Shown: positions 25,781 to 33,578, counted from the first letter of the stretch. The stretch: DNA of 64,000 nucleotides from Curtobacterium guangdongense (GCF_049341845.1 NZ_JBMPIT010000012.1:1-64000); one strand, 5' to 3'. Translations and numbers: made by a program. The notes: generated by a model not told the origin, from the sequence alone.

Positions 25781-26785
25781 ATGGGGATCCAGGAGATCGC
25801 GACCGTCACCGGGCTGTCCAAGGCGACCGTGTCCCGCGCCCTGCGCGGACTCCCGACCGTGGCCGAGACCACGATCGATCAGGTGCGCCGGGTCGCCGAC
25901 GAGCTCGGGTACGTCCCGAGCTCGGCGGCGGCCGGGCTCGCCACCGGGCGGCAGCGTGCCGTCGGGGTCGTCGTGCCGGTGTTCGACCGGTGGTTCTACG
26001 TCAAGGCGCTCAGCGGGGTCGACGCCGAACTGCGCCGGGCGGGGTACGACCTCGTGCTCTACAACCTCGGCGGGCCCGGGGGAGACCGTGACCGGGCGTT
26101 CCGACGGTCGATGCTGCGGCAGCGCGTCGACGCCCTCGTGCTGCTGTCGCTCGTGCTCGACGAGACCGAGCGGAGCGAGTTGCAGGTGAGCTCGCTGCCG
26201 ACCATCGTCATCGGTGGGCCGGCTCCCGGGCTCCGGAACGTCGGGATCGACGACGTCGAGGTCGCCGGCCTGGCGACGGAGCACCTCGTCGGGCTCGGGC
26301 ACCGGCGGATCGCGTACGTCGGCGGGCAGGACGAGGCGGGCATGAACGTCGCGGTGCCGTACCGGCGGCGAGACGGGTTCGTCGACGCGATGCACGGCGC
26401 CGGACTGTCGGTGCCGCCGTCGTGGATCGCGGACGGGCGGTTCTCGTTCGCCGGTGGGGTCGACGCCGGCCTGTCGTTGCTCGGGCCGGGTGCCGATCGA
26501 CCGACCGCGGTGTTCTGCGCCTCGGACGAGATGGCGCTCGGGGTGATGCTCGCCGCGGCACGGCTCGGCCTGTCGGTCCCGGATGACGTGTCGGTGATCG
26601 GCATCGACGGGCACGAGTACGGAGCAGCGGTCGGGTTGACGACGATCACGCAGGACCCCGAGGCGCAGGGGCGTCTCGCCGCCCGCGCGGTGCTCGCCGA
26701 GGTCGACGGTGCGGCCGTCCGTCCGGTGCCACCGTCGCCGGCGTCGCTGGTGGTGCGGTCGTCCACGGCCCCGCCGCGGTCCTGA
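25781..26785 (+). CDS. LacI-family transcriptional regulator
   Basis: A 334-residue repressor. The helix-turn-helix opens the protein (IQEIATVTGLSKATVSRAL, residues 3-21), the hinge helix follows at about 48-56, and then a periplasmic-binding-like sugar sensor domain with GIDDVEVAG, FCASDEMALGV and ISVIGIDG-type blocks. It is the last gene of the importer operon. The obvious targets are the palindromes at 21818-21833 and 21881-21894 in the operon promoter, which would make the circuit autoregulated and sugar-inducible. The ATG start gives an unusually short N-terminus, so an upstream start is possible. Confidence 0.9.
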   Translation: MGIQEIATVTGLSKATVSRALRGLPTVAETTIDQVRRVADELGYVPSSAAAGLATGRQRAVGVVVPVFDRWFYVKALSGVDAELRRAGYDLVLYNLGGPGGDRDRAFRRSMLRQRVDALVLLSLVLDETERSELQVSSLPTIVIGGPAPGLRNVGIDDVEVAGLATEHLVGLGHRRIAYVGGQDEAGMNVAVPYRRRDGFVDAMHGAGLSVPPSWIADGRFSFAGGVDAGLSLLGPGADRPTAVFCASDEMALGVMLAAARLGLSVPDDVSVIGIDGHEYGAAVGLTTITQDPEAQGRLAARAVLAEVDGAAVRPVPPSPASLVVRSSTAPPRS

Positions 26786-26824
26786 CGTGGCGGGGTGGCC
26801 GTCTGTCCGCCGTCCCGTGCTTCG

Positions 26825-26885
26825 CGCAACGGAAAGCGGTCCGCACCACGCGAACGCGCGGTGCGGACTGCTTTCGGTTGTGCGG
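26825..26885. terminator. Long palindrome after the LacI gene
   Basis: Imperfect inverted repeat with arms of about 23 bases (CAACGGAAAGCGGTCCGCAC and a near complement ending in TGCTTTCGGTTGTG) between the LacI gene and the next gene. It probably terminates the importer operon and resembles the other long palindromes in the window in form but not in sequence. Confidence 0.7.
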
Positions 26886-26928
26886 CGGCGAACGGAACCA
26901 CATCGGTGCGCCGCGTACGCTCGGCCGC

Positions 26929-27558
26929 ATGGAGGTCACGAAACTCGAGCACGCCTGCCAGGTCGTCGACGTCGACGGGGCCCGGCTGGTGATCGACCCG
27001 GGGAACTTCACGCGCGACGTGGACGTCACGGGTGTCGTCGCGGTCGTGCTCACCCACGAGCACCCCGACCACGTCACGCCGGAGCAACTGTCCGGCATCC
27101 TGTCCGCGAACCCCGGCGCGGTGGTCTTCGGCCCGGCAGGGGTCGCCGCCGCGCTGCCGGAGGTCGAGGTGGACGTCGTCACGGACGGGTCATCGCGGTC
27201 GGTCGGGCCGTTCGCGCTGACCTTCCACGGCACCCGACACAACGTCATCCACTCGTCCGTCCCGGTGATCGACAACACCGGCGTCATGGTGAACGGGCAG
27301 CTGTTCTACCCCGGCGACAGCTACACCGATCCCGGCGTCCCGGTCGAGGTCCTCGCGGCACCCGTCGGCGCCCCGTGGCTCAAGGTCGCCGAGATGATGG
27401 ACTACGTCGCCGCGATCGCACCCCGACGTGCCTACCCGGTGCACGAGGCGACTCTGTCCGACATCGGCTACGGCATGCACACCGGCCGGCTCCGCGAGAT
27501 GGTCGAGCCCGCCGGTTCGCTCGTCCTGTTGCAGCCGGGCGAGTCGCTCACGATCTGA
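26929..27558 (+). CDS. MBL-fold metal-dependent hydrolase
   Basis: A 209-residue metallo-beta-lactamase-fold protein with the metal-binding motif LTHEHPDHV (HxHxDH) at about residues 41-49. A further His sits in GTRHNVIHS, and Asp in YPGDSYTDPG is a ligand. Related to the UlaG/UPF0173-type hydrolases; substrate unknown. The ATG follows a weak ribosome site and matches the start of the fold (LEHACQVVD). It is monocistronic, between the LacI palindrome and the tRNA-Glu genes. A half copy of the GGACGGGAGGC palindrome (27566-27581) follows its stop. Confidence 0.8.
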   Translation: MEVTKLEHACQVVDVDGARLVIDPGNFTRDVDVTGVVAVVLTHEHPDHVTPEQLSGILSANPGAVVFGPAGVAAALPEVEVDVVTDGSSRSVGPFALTFHGTRHNVIHSSVPVIDNTGVMVNGQLFYPGDSYTDPGVPVEVLAAPVGAPWLKVAEMMDYVAAIAPRRAYPVHEATLSDIGYGMHTGRLREMVEPAGSLVLLQPGESLTI

Positions 27559-27639
27559 GCGGGAACCGGACTGGAGGCTCGGCTCGGCCCGTGCATGCAC
27601 GCTGCGGCATGACGGCACACCCGGGCGACACGCCTCGTT

Positions 27640-27668
27640 TTGGCAGGTCGGACCGCTTGTGCCATACT
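27640..27668 (+). promoter_or_regulatory. Promoter of the tRNA-Glu pair
   Basis: TTGGCA (27640-27645) and CATACT (27663-27668) with 17-base spacing lie 18 bases before the first tRNA-Glu, the usual arrangement for a stable-RNA promoter. Confidence 0.65.
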
Positions 27669-27685
27669 TGTCGAGTTGTCGGAAC

Positions 27686-27761
27686 GGCCCCATCGTATAG
27701 CGGCCTAGTACGCTGCCCTCTCACGGCGGTAACGCGGGTTCGAATCCCGCTGGGGTCACCA
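27686..27761 (+). tRNA. tRNA-Glu (CTC), copy 1
   Basis: A 73-base tRNA with encoded CCA. Acceptor GGCCCCA/TGGGGTC, anticodon stem CTGCC/GGCGG around loop CTCTCAC with anticodon CTC at 27720-27722, T arm GGGTTCGAATCCC. It decodes GAG. An identical copy starts 112 bases downstream. Confidence 0.96.
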
Positions 27762-27797
27762 CAGGTGGCTTAGCCCGAGTCCGACAACGTGTGCCGC

Positions 27798-27873
27798 GGC
27801 CCCATCGTATAGCGGCCTAGTACGCTGCCCTCTCACGGCGGTAACGCGGGTTCGAATCCCGCTGGGGTCACCA
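27798..27873 (+). tRNA. tRNA-Glu (CTC), copy 2
   Basis: Base-for-base identical to copy 1 over all 76 positions including CCA, anticodon at 27832-27834. The 36-base spacer has no promoter of its own that I can see, so both are probably cut from one transcript. Confidence 0.96.
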
Positions 27874-27874
27874 A

Positions 27875-27910
27875 CCGAAGGTCCTCGTCCACACGGACGG
27901 GGACCTTCGT
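27875..27910 (+). terminator. Terminator of the tRNA-Glu operon
   Basis: Hairpin CGAAGGTCC(T)CGTCC-ACAC-GGACGGGGACCTTCG immediately after the second tRNA. It also lies at the end of the leftward operon on the other strand and may stop both. Confidence 0.8.
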
Positions 27911-27937
27911 CGTTCCCGGCCCGGTGGTGCATGCCGG

Positions 27938-28876
27938 TCAGCCCGCGGTGGCCACCTCGCGGACGACGAAGCGGGGGATCTCCACGGCGACGGTCGCGCG
28001 GCACGTCGAGAACGTCGGGTCCGAGTGCACGCGATCGAGCGTGACCATCACGGCTCCGGCATCCGAGTCGAGTTCGACCGACCATCCGGCCGGGTCGTCG
28101 AGCGCCTCCGGTGCGCGCACACTGCGTGGCCGGAATGCATCGATCCGGTGGTCTCCGGAGCGTGCCACGGCTGCCGCGACGGCAGCCTGTTCGACGTGGG
28201 AGTACCGGGACCGTCCACGGAAGCCGTCCGGGAGGACGACCCCGCGCGTCGACGCCTCGGCGATCGCGACGGGATCGAGCTCGTCGACGCGTCCGTGGTT
28301 CAGGCCGTGCGGGAACAGCATCGTCGTCGCCGCGAACCGGTCACCGCCGAGGTGCGAGCACTCCCACGTCTCCTCGGGGAACGCCGCCGCCAGCCGGGCT
28401 GCGACCGACCGTCCGCGCACGGCGCAGCACTCGTCGTGCCGGCCGTGTGCGCACACCGCGAAGACGGGCCGGTCGGAGAGCGTTCCGGTCCTGCCGTCGA
28501 GCGGGAGCGACAGGAGTTCGCCCGGGCCGTCGGCCTCACCCCACCGCACGGTCGCGAGCCCGGTGTCGACGACTGCCCAGCGCCACCGACCGGCACCACG
28601 GGAGCGGCCGGGACGGCGGATCGCGAGGATGCGCATCCCGGCACGCTGTACCCGACGGGCGAGGGCGATGCCGGTCTCGGGCGGGAGCGCTGGGGAATCG
28701 GCCCAGACGTTCCAGCCCCACGCACCCGCGACCTCGACGAGCAACCAGCGGCGCCCGGGGGACGCGGTGGCGGTGAGGTCCTCGTCGCGGGACCGGGAGC
28801 GGTCGCTGCATGCCGGCCCACCGGCCGAGCGGGGGAGTCGAGGATCGGCCGGACCCGTGCGTCGCCACTCGGTCAC
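27938..28876 (-). CDS. Sucrase/ferredoxin-like (thioredoxin-fold) protein
   Basis: A 312-residue protein of the sucrase/ferredoxin-like family (thioredoxin-like [2Fe-2S] type). Residues 141-151 read VCAHGRHDECC and 172-180 WECSHLGGD. The set C142, C150, C151 and C173 plus H144 and H175 is the expected cluster-binding block. The Suc_Fer family is poorly characterised; a redox or iron-sulfur role is inferred from the motif. The GTG start overlaps the TGA of the JmjC oxygenase gene by four bases, so it is the third gene of a translationally coupled leftward operon. It could supply electrons or iron for that oxygenase, though this is speculation. Confidence 0.78.
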   Translation of the reverse strand: MTEWRRTGPADPRLPRSAGGPACSDRSRSRDEDLTATASPGRRWLLVEVAGAWGWNVWADSPALPPETGIALARRVQRAGMRILAIRRPGRSRGAGRWRWAVVDTGLATVRWGEADGPGELLSLPLDGRTGTLSDRPVFAVCAHGRHDECCAVRGRSVAARLAAAFPEETWECSHLGGDRFAATTMLFPHGLNHGRVDELDPVAIAEASTRGVVLPDGFRGRSRYSHVEQAAVAAAVARSGDHRIDAFRPRSVRAPEALDDPAGWSVELDSDAGAVMVTLDRVHSDPTFSTCRATVAVEIPRFVVREVATAG

Positions 28877-30120
28877 GACGCCGGTACCAGCACGCCTTCC
28901 CGGAGGAGCCGACGGACCACGACGACGGCGTCGTCCTCGTCGAGGCCCGGCAAGGACCCGACGGCGTGCGTCCCTCCGGCGTGCAGCGCGCGCACGGCAG
29001 GACCGCACGATGCCGGCAGTCGGATCGTCGTCGTCGGCAGGACGACGGCCGCGCGCTCGACCTCGTCGCGGATCTCGGCGCGCAGTCCCTCGCGCCACCG
29101 GACCCGATCGGTGCTCGAGAGCGAGCTCAGGAGGTCGACCGTCTGCAGCGGGCGGACCGGCTCCGGCCGGGTGGAGCGTCGGAACCGAGCACCCACGGCA
29201 TGCGCGACCTCGTCGACGGCAGAGCCGACCGACGCCGACTCGAGGAACCCGATGAGGTCCTCGGCAGCGGCGCGGACGTCCGTCGCGATCTGGTCCGGCT
29301 CACCGAGGTCGACACCGAGGGGCAGCGATGCGCGGAGTCGGTCCGATCGGAGCGCACGGTTGATGAGGTCCCGCGCGAGATCGGCCCGGGTGACGGCGGG
29401 GATGCCGACCGTCAGGTGGATGGTCGTGCCGCCGAGTGCGGTCGCCGAGTGCAGCCAACCGCGAGGGAGGTAGAGCGCGTCACCCGGACGGAGCACGGTG
29501 TCGATCGCGGGTGTCCCAGCTGCCCGGGCGGCGACCTCGTCGCGTCGGTCGCTCCACGGCTCGTCGGCGAACGGGAGCTCGTGCACGGGCTCGTGGATCA
29601 CCCAGCGCTTGGCCCCGGCGATCTGCAGGACGAACACGTCGTGCACGTCGTAGTGCGGATCGAAGCCGCGCGACGATGCCGGCGTGATGTAGGCGTTGAC
29701 CTGCGCGGGGTGCCCGAGCTCCGCGACGAGGTGTCGTGTGAACTCCTGGATCGGCGGCCACGTGCGGTGCAGGCCCTGCAGGACGATGGTCGAGCCGGCC
29801 GCGAACTCGGCGAGGACCTTCTCGGAGCTGACCTGGTCGCCGACCTCGGCGCCGTAGCCGCCGGGTGCGGTGAAGGCGCTCGGCGGGAGCACGGTGCCGT
29901 CCTTCGCCATCCGGATGAACGGCGTCCGGAGTCCTCGGACCGAGAGCAGCTCGTCGGCGGCCTCGGTGGAGAACAGGTCGTCGAACGTCGAGCCGAGGTC
30001 AGCGGCGCTGCTCAAGAGCGCGCGGTTGCCCCAGTACTCCTCGGCGAACCGGGCGACGGGGACGGCGATGCACCGCTCGAGGGCGGCCGCCGTCTCCGTC
30101 GTCTCCGGTCCTCGGCTCAC
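28873..30120 (-). CDS. JmjC/cupin-type Fe(II)/2-oxoglutarate oxygenase
   Basis: A 415-residue cupin-like protein related to ribosomal oxygenases (JmjC family). The iron site is HxD...H: His156 and Asp158 in PHYDVHD, with His224 in LPRGWLHSA. The jelly-roll continues with FVLQIAGAKRWVIHEP, the usual block of bacterial JmjC hydroxylases. A C-terminal helical part of about 150 residues (from 250) may form the dimer and winged-helix domain of that family. It starts with GTG overlapping the TGA of a small Asn/Asp/His-rich repeat protein. JmjC hydroxylases modify Asn, Asp, His or Arg side chains in proteins, so the neighbouring repeat protein is the obvious candidate substrate. That pairing is inferred. 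Confidence 0.82.
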   Translation of the reverse strand: MSRGPETTETAAALERCIAVPVARFAEEYWGNRALLSSAADLGSTFDDLFSTEAADELLSVRGLRTPFIRMAKDGTVLPPSAFTAPGGYGAEVGDQVSSEKVLAEFAAGSTIVLQGLHRTWPPIQEFTRHLVAELGHPAQVNAYITPASSRGFDPHYDVHDVFVLQIAGAKRWVIHEPVHELPFADEPWSDRRDEVAARAAGTPAIDTVLRPGDALYLPRGWLHSATALGGTTIHLTVGIPAVTRADLARDLINRALRSDRLRASLPLGVDLGEPDQIATDVRAAAEDLIGFLESASVGSAVDEVAHAVGARFRRSTRPEPVRPLQTVDLLSSLSSTDRVRWREGLRAEIRDEVERAAVVLPTTTIRLPASCGPAVRALHAGGTHAVGSLPGLDEDDAVVVVRRLLREGVLVPAS

Positions 30121-30332
30121 GCGGAGCCGTCCGCGCCGCCGTCGTGTCCGTCCGGGTTGGCGCCGCCGTCGGCCGGGCCTTCGCCGGCGTCCGCGGAGCC
30201 GTCGGCGCCGCCGTCGTGTCCGTTTGGGTTGGCGCCGCCGTCAGCGGGGCCTTCGCCGGCGTCTGCGGAGCCGTCGGCGCCGCCGTCGTGCCCGTTGGGG
30301 TTGGCGCCGCCGTCAGCGGGGCCTTCGCCCGC
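30117..30332 (-). repeat. Three 72-bp tandem repeats
   Basis: Three direct repeats of 72 bases, in frame, encode the 24-residue units of the small acidic protein. They differ at a few positions; one Asn codon becomes Asp in the last unit. Confidence 0.92.
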
Positions 30333-30374
30333 GCTCTGGGGATCCGTGGTGATGTCGTCGTCGTTGATGCTCAT
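30117..30374 (-). CDS. Acidic 24-residue-repeat protein (putative precursor peptide)
   Basis: An 85-residue protein. A 14-residue leader-like N-terminus (MSINDDDITTDPQS) is followed by three near-identical 24-residue units, each AGEGPADGGANPNGHDGGAD followed by GSAD. Codons match the genome and the ATG is preceded by GAGAGGGA. It has no Cys, aromatic or Lys residue and no predicted fold, as in repeat-type peptide precursors. The stop overlaps the JmjC oxygenase start. Small proteins of this composition are sometimes labelled BatC in automatic annotation, without functional meaning. A scaffold, metal-binding or modified-peptide role is possible; I favour a multi-core substrate of the adjacent hydroxylase. 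Confidence 0.7.
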   Translation of the reverse strand: MSINDDDITTDPQSAGEGPADGGANPNGHDGGADGSADAGEGPADGGANPNGHDGGADGSADAGEGPADGGANPDGHDGGADGSA

Positions 30375-30457
30375 GTGCGTCCCTCTCCGTCATGCGGCCG
30401 GGTGCCGTCTGTGCCCGAGCGTAGGACGTCCGGCTGACGGTGGTCCAGGATTGTCGC

Positions 30458-30937
30458 GTGAGCAGCGTCCCGAACGACCCCGACGTCGCAGCCGACAAGT
30501 CCGACACCAGGCCCGAGCGGCCGCCGCACCTCCGCTGGGGGTACCTCGGCGTCGTGGCGCTCGGCGGAGCGATCGGGACCGCGATCCGTGCCGTGCTGGC
30601 GGACCTCCTCCCCGCCGTGGACGGGATCAGCTGGACGATCCTCGCGATCAACGTGGTCGGGGCGTTCTGCCTCGGGCTGCTGCTCGAGGCGTTGGCACAC
30701 CGCGGGCCGGACGTCGGCCGGCGTCGGCGCCTGCGGCTCTTCGTCGGCACGGGGGTCCTCGGCGGGTTCACGACGTACAGCACGCTCGCGGACGACACCG
30801 CGCAGCTGCTCGGGGACGGACGGTGGACGGCCGGCAGCGGGTACGCGCTGCTCACGGTCGTGCTCGGCCTGCTCGCCGTCGTCGCGGGGCTCTGGGTGTC
30901 GACGGTGCTGCGACCACGAGCGGCGGCCACCCGGTGA
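30458..30937 (+). CDS. fluC: Fluoride channel subunit, CrcB/FluC (1)
   Basis: A 159-residue membrane protein with four transmembrane segments. Family blocks are GGAIGTAIRAVLADL, AINVVGAFCLGLLLE and GGFTTYSTLADD, which holds the TTYST pore motif. The 25-residue charged N-terminus is longer than in most FluC. The GTG is the only supported start. Fluc channels are dual-topology dimers; here two divergent copies are adjacent and overlap by four bases, so they probably form a heterodimer exporting fluoride. No fluoride riboswitch is evident in the 83-base gap upstream. Confidence 0.9.
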   Translation: MSSVPNDPDVAADKSDTRPERPPHLRWGYLGVVALGGAIGTAIRAVLADLLPAVDGISWTILAINVVGAFCLGLLLEALAHRGPDVGRRRRLRLFVGTGVLGGFTTYSTLADDTAQLLGDGRWTAGSGYALLTVVLGLLAVVAGLWVSTVLRPRAAATR

Positions 30938-31308
30938 GCGCGCTCGAACTCCTGCTCGTCGCCGTCGGCGGGGGAGTCGGGGCAGCGCTCCGGTTCCTGC
31001 TCGACGGGCTTGTGAAGTCCAGGGTCAGCGGCTTCCCGCTCGGCACCGTCGTCATCAACGTCTCCGGGTCGCTGGTCCTCGGGCTCCTGACAGGCCTCGG
31101 GCAGGCCGGGACGCTCCCGCTCCCGGCGGTCGCCATCCTCGGCACGGGCATGATGGGTGGGTACACGACGTTCTCGACGGCGAGTGTCGAGACCGTGCAG
31201 CTCCTCCGATCCGGCAAGACCCGGCTCGCCGTCCTGAACGGCCTCGGCATGCTCGTCGTCTCGGTCGGCGCAGCCGCGCTCGGCCTCTTGCTCGGAAGGA
31301 ACACATGA
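30934..31308 (+). CDS. fluC: Fluoride channel subunit, CrcB/FluC (2)
   Basis: A 124-residue protein of four membrane segments, the second half of a FluC pair. GGGVGAALRFLLDG, VINVSGSLVLG and MGGYTTFSTASVET are the family signatures. GTG start overlaps the TGA of the first subunit, and its own TGA overlaps the ATG of the phosphatase that follows. Pairing with the upstream subunit is the usual solution in actinobacteria. Confidence 0.92.
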   Translation: MSALELLLVAVGGGVGAALRFLLDGLVKSRVSGFPLGTVVINVSGSLVLGLLTGLGQAGTLPLPAVAILGTGMMGGYTTFSTASVETVQLLRSGKTRLAVLNGLGMLVVSVGAAALGLLLGRNT

Positions 31309-31907
31309 CCTCGGAACGCCCCGGCGAACTCGTCCTCGTCCGTCACGGAGAGACGGAGTGGTCGAAGAGCGGGCAGCACACCGGCCGCACCGACATCCCG
31401 CTCACCGAGAACGGGGTCGAGCAGGCGAAGCGTGCCGGCCGGTACCTCGCGGACCGTGACTTCGCGCTCGCGCTGTCGAGCCCGTTGCAGCGTGCCCGGG
31501 ACACCGCCGCGTTCATCGGCGTGGACCCCGAGGTCGACGAGGACCTGTACGAGTGGGACTACGGCGCGTACGAGGGCCTGACGACGCCGCAGATCAAGGT
31601 GCTCCGGCACGGGCCGTGGGACCTCTGGACCGACGGGGTGCCCGCGGGGGACACGCCGGGTGAGAACGCCGCCGAGGTCCGTGTCCGGGCCGAACGGGTG
31701 CTCGACCGCGCCCGCCCGGTGCTCGCCGAGGGGCAGGACGCCGTCTTCATCGCCCACGGGCACGTGCTCCGAGCCATCGGCGCCGCATGGATCCGGCTCG
31801 CGCCGCAGGACGGTGCCGTGCTGAAGCTCGGGACCGCGTCCGTCAGCACGCTGGGGTACGAGCACGGGCGTCCGGTCATCGACTCCTGGAACGTCCAGCC
31901 GGACTGA
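31305..31907 (+). CDS. Histidine phosphatase family protein
   Basis: A 200-residue phosphoglycerate-mutase-fold enzyme with the catalytic LVRHGETEWS at residues 10-19. The second motif IAHGHVLRAI lies at about 147-156, and DLYEWDYGAYEGL matches the family acid/base region. Such enzymes act on phosphosugars or other small phosphoesters. It overlaps the second fluC gene by four bases, forming a three-gene operon, but the functional link with fluoride export is unclear. Confidence 0.88.
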   Translation: MTSERPGELVLVRHGETEWSKSGQHTGRTDIPLTENGVEQAKRAGRYLADRDFALALSSPLQRARDTAAFIGVDPEVDEDLYEWDYGAYEGLTTPQIKVLRHGPWDLWTDGVPAGDTPGENAAEVRVRAERVLDRARPVLAEGQDAVFIAHGHVLRAIGAAWIRLAPQDGAVLKLGTASVSTLGYEHGRPVIDSWNVQPD

Positions 31908-31919
31908 CGTCCGTCCCGA

Positions 31920-32330
31920 CTAGCGCAGGACGGCGGCCATCCCGAGGCTCGGCGCGACGTCGTCGAGTCCGAGCGAGCGGTACAGCCGCTGTCCGGGTGG
32001 GTCCCCGATGAGCGAGACGTAGGCGCCCTCCGGTGCCCGCGACCGGATGTCCGCGAGCAGCCACTCGAGCACGCGCCGACCGAGGCCGCGCCGCTGGTGT
32101 GCGGGATCGGTGGCGACGTCCGCGATGTGGAAGTACCAGCCACCGTCGCCCAGCACGCGGCCCATCGCGACGGGCGTCCCCGCCGCGTCGACCACGTGGC
32201 AGGCGCACCAGCTGCCGCTGATCGCGCCGGCGCCCTGGTCGGGACGGACCGGGGTCAGGCCGGAGTCGCGACGGAGGCGGAGGTAGTCGTCGAGCGGCGG
32301 CGGCCCGGCGACGAGTCGGTAGTCGTCCAT
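31920..32330 (-). CDS. GNAT-family N-acetyltransferase
   Basis: A 136-residue protein with the acetyl-CoA motif A as QRRGLGRRVLEWLL, preceded by FHIADVATDPAH. Short family member of the general GNAT class; acceptor substrate cannot be predicted. It is convergent with the histidine phosphatase gene, with only 12 bases between the stops. Confidence 0.85.
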   Translation of the reverse strand: MDDYRLVAGPPPLDDYLRLRRDSGLTPVRPDQGAGAISGSWCACHVVDAAGTPVAMGRVLGDGGWYFHIADVATDPAHQRRGLGRRVLEWLLADIRSRAPEGAYVSLIGDPPGQRLYRSLGLDDVAPSLGMAAVLR

Positions 32331-32385
32331 GTGTCGATCCTGCCGGGCACGGCCGACAGTCGCGAACCGGACGCGGGCGCCCCGG

Positions 32386-33453
32386 TCAGACCGTGCGGAT
32401 CGAGGTCGTGGCGCCGAGGGCTCGACCGCGGCGCCGTTCGATCGCGCGTCCGACGAACAGCAGCGCGACGCTCACCAGTGCTCCGAGCGTCGTCTGCGCG
32501 ACGCGGTCCAGGGCGAGGAGCTCGGGCGCCTCGGGGAGGCTGAGCCAGGACACCGCCAGCGCGAGCGGCGTGAGGAACAGCAGGCACACGGCGTAGTTCC
32601 GCGCGACGAAGATCTCCGCGAAGAACTGTCCGACGACGGCGATGAGCACGATCCACCACGCTCCGGGTTCGAGGAGCAGGATCCCGACCGCGATCACGGT
32701 GCCGCCGATCGTGCCGATGAAGCGCTGGAACGCCCGGAGGACGGTGTGCCGCTGGCGGATGGCCGGGAGCGTGGAGACGACCGCGATGACCGCCCAGTAC
32801 GGGTGCCCGAGCCCCGGGATGGTCTCCGCGATCGCACCGGCGACCAGGGCACCGACGACGTTGAGTGCGACGGTCTCCCACAGTGCGGGCGTGCGGAGGA
32901 TCCCGAATCCGCGCTCCTTCATCGGAGCGAGCGGTCGGAAGCGGTGCGGCGCGCGCGGGTGCCACACGCGGCGGATGACGAACCCGGACATCGCGACGAG
33001 CCAGGCCCACGCGACGGAACACACGATGATCGTCGCGACGAGGGGCAGGTCCGACGGCCCCAGCGGCACGAGCGAGGACACCAGGAACGCGAACGTCGGG
33101 AAGATCGGCTGCGCCGGGATCGACCGGAGCGTGCTCAGCGTGCACACCGCGACGACGAGCACGACCACCAGCCCGACGGCCTGCAGCCAGAGGGGCGCTC
33201 CGGCGATCGAGACGGCGATCCCTGCGAACATGCACAGGGCCTGCAGGCCGCCGGCGACACCGGTGGTCACGGCACGCTGCCGGTAGGGCTCCGTGGCGCC
33301 GAAGATCGCGGTGAACCCGGCGAACATCGCGAAGGCCGCGTAGCCCGGCATCCCGAGGGCGATGAGCAGTGCGAGCGGAGCCGCGCCCGCGATCGCGGCG
33401 CGCGTCGCGCCCTCGAGGTTGACCGTGCGGGCGGAGTGCGTCGGAGTCGTCAT
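32386..33453 (-). CDS. FUSC-family membrane protein
   Basis: A 355-residue membrane protein with two blocks of hydrophobic segments (about residues 20-160 and 215-340) separated by a short cytoplasmic loop with HPRAPHRFRPLAPMKERGFG. This is the arrangement of fusaric acid resistance-like (FUSC) proteins. HPYWAVIAVVSTLPAIRQRH in the second block is a family hallmark. The inner ATG (33453) is chosen because a longer frame to 33543 has an Arg/Trp-rich N-terminus not typical of the family. Probably an efflux protein; substrate unknown. Confidence 0.78.
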   Translation of the reverse strand: MTTPTHSARTVNLEGATRAAIAGAAPLALLIALGMPGYAAFAMFAGFTAIFGATEPYRQRAVTTGVAGGLQALCMFAGIAVSIAGAPLWLQAVGLVVVLVVAVCTLSTLRSIPAQPIFPTFAFLVSSLVPLGPSDLPLVATIIVCSVAWAWLVAMSGFVIRRVWHPRAPHRFRPLAPMKERGFGILRTPALWETVALNVVGALVAGAIAETIPGLGHPYWAVIAVVSTLPAIRQRHTVLRAFQRFIGTIGGTVIAVGILLLEPGAWWIVLIAVVGQFFAEIFVARNYAVCLLFLTPLALAVSWLSLPEAPELLALDRVAQTTLGALVSVALLFVGRAIERRRGRALGATTSIRTV

Positions 33454-33558
33454 GTCCCGGCCATTCTCCCACCGCGACAGGTGTCGGAGAACGCGAGTCG
33501 AGCCTCCAGTCCGGCCGGAAATCGGCCACGATGCGGGCCGCACCGGCGTCGAACGCGT

Positions 33559-33578
33559 TGGTATACCAGTGCTAGACT
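33559..33578. promoter_or_regulatory. leuCD promoter region with TGGTATACCA palindrome
   Basis: A perfect palindrome TGGTATACCA (33559-33568) stands five bases before a TAGACT hexamer (33573-33578) that fits a -10 element, 58 bases before leuC. A regulator bound there would block the promoter. GntR-type proteins often bind such GTATAC-centred sites, but the identity is not established. Confidence 0.5.

Noticed and set aside
27566..27581. Terminator after the MBL hydrolase gene
   Set aside because: Only one arm of the palindrome is present, so no hairpin can form from it alone.
30375..30457. Fluoride riboswitch upstream of fluC
   Set aside because: The 83-base gap lacks the conserved blocks that I would expect of the crcB motif RNA.
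28810..30933. Plus-strand frame fused in phase to the second fluC
   Set aside because: The upstream part is antisense to the JmjC and repeat genes; the GTG at 30934 overlapping the first fluC stop is the real start.
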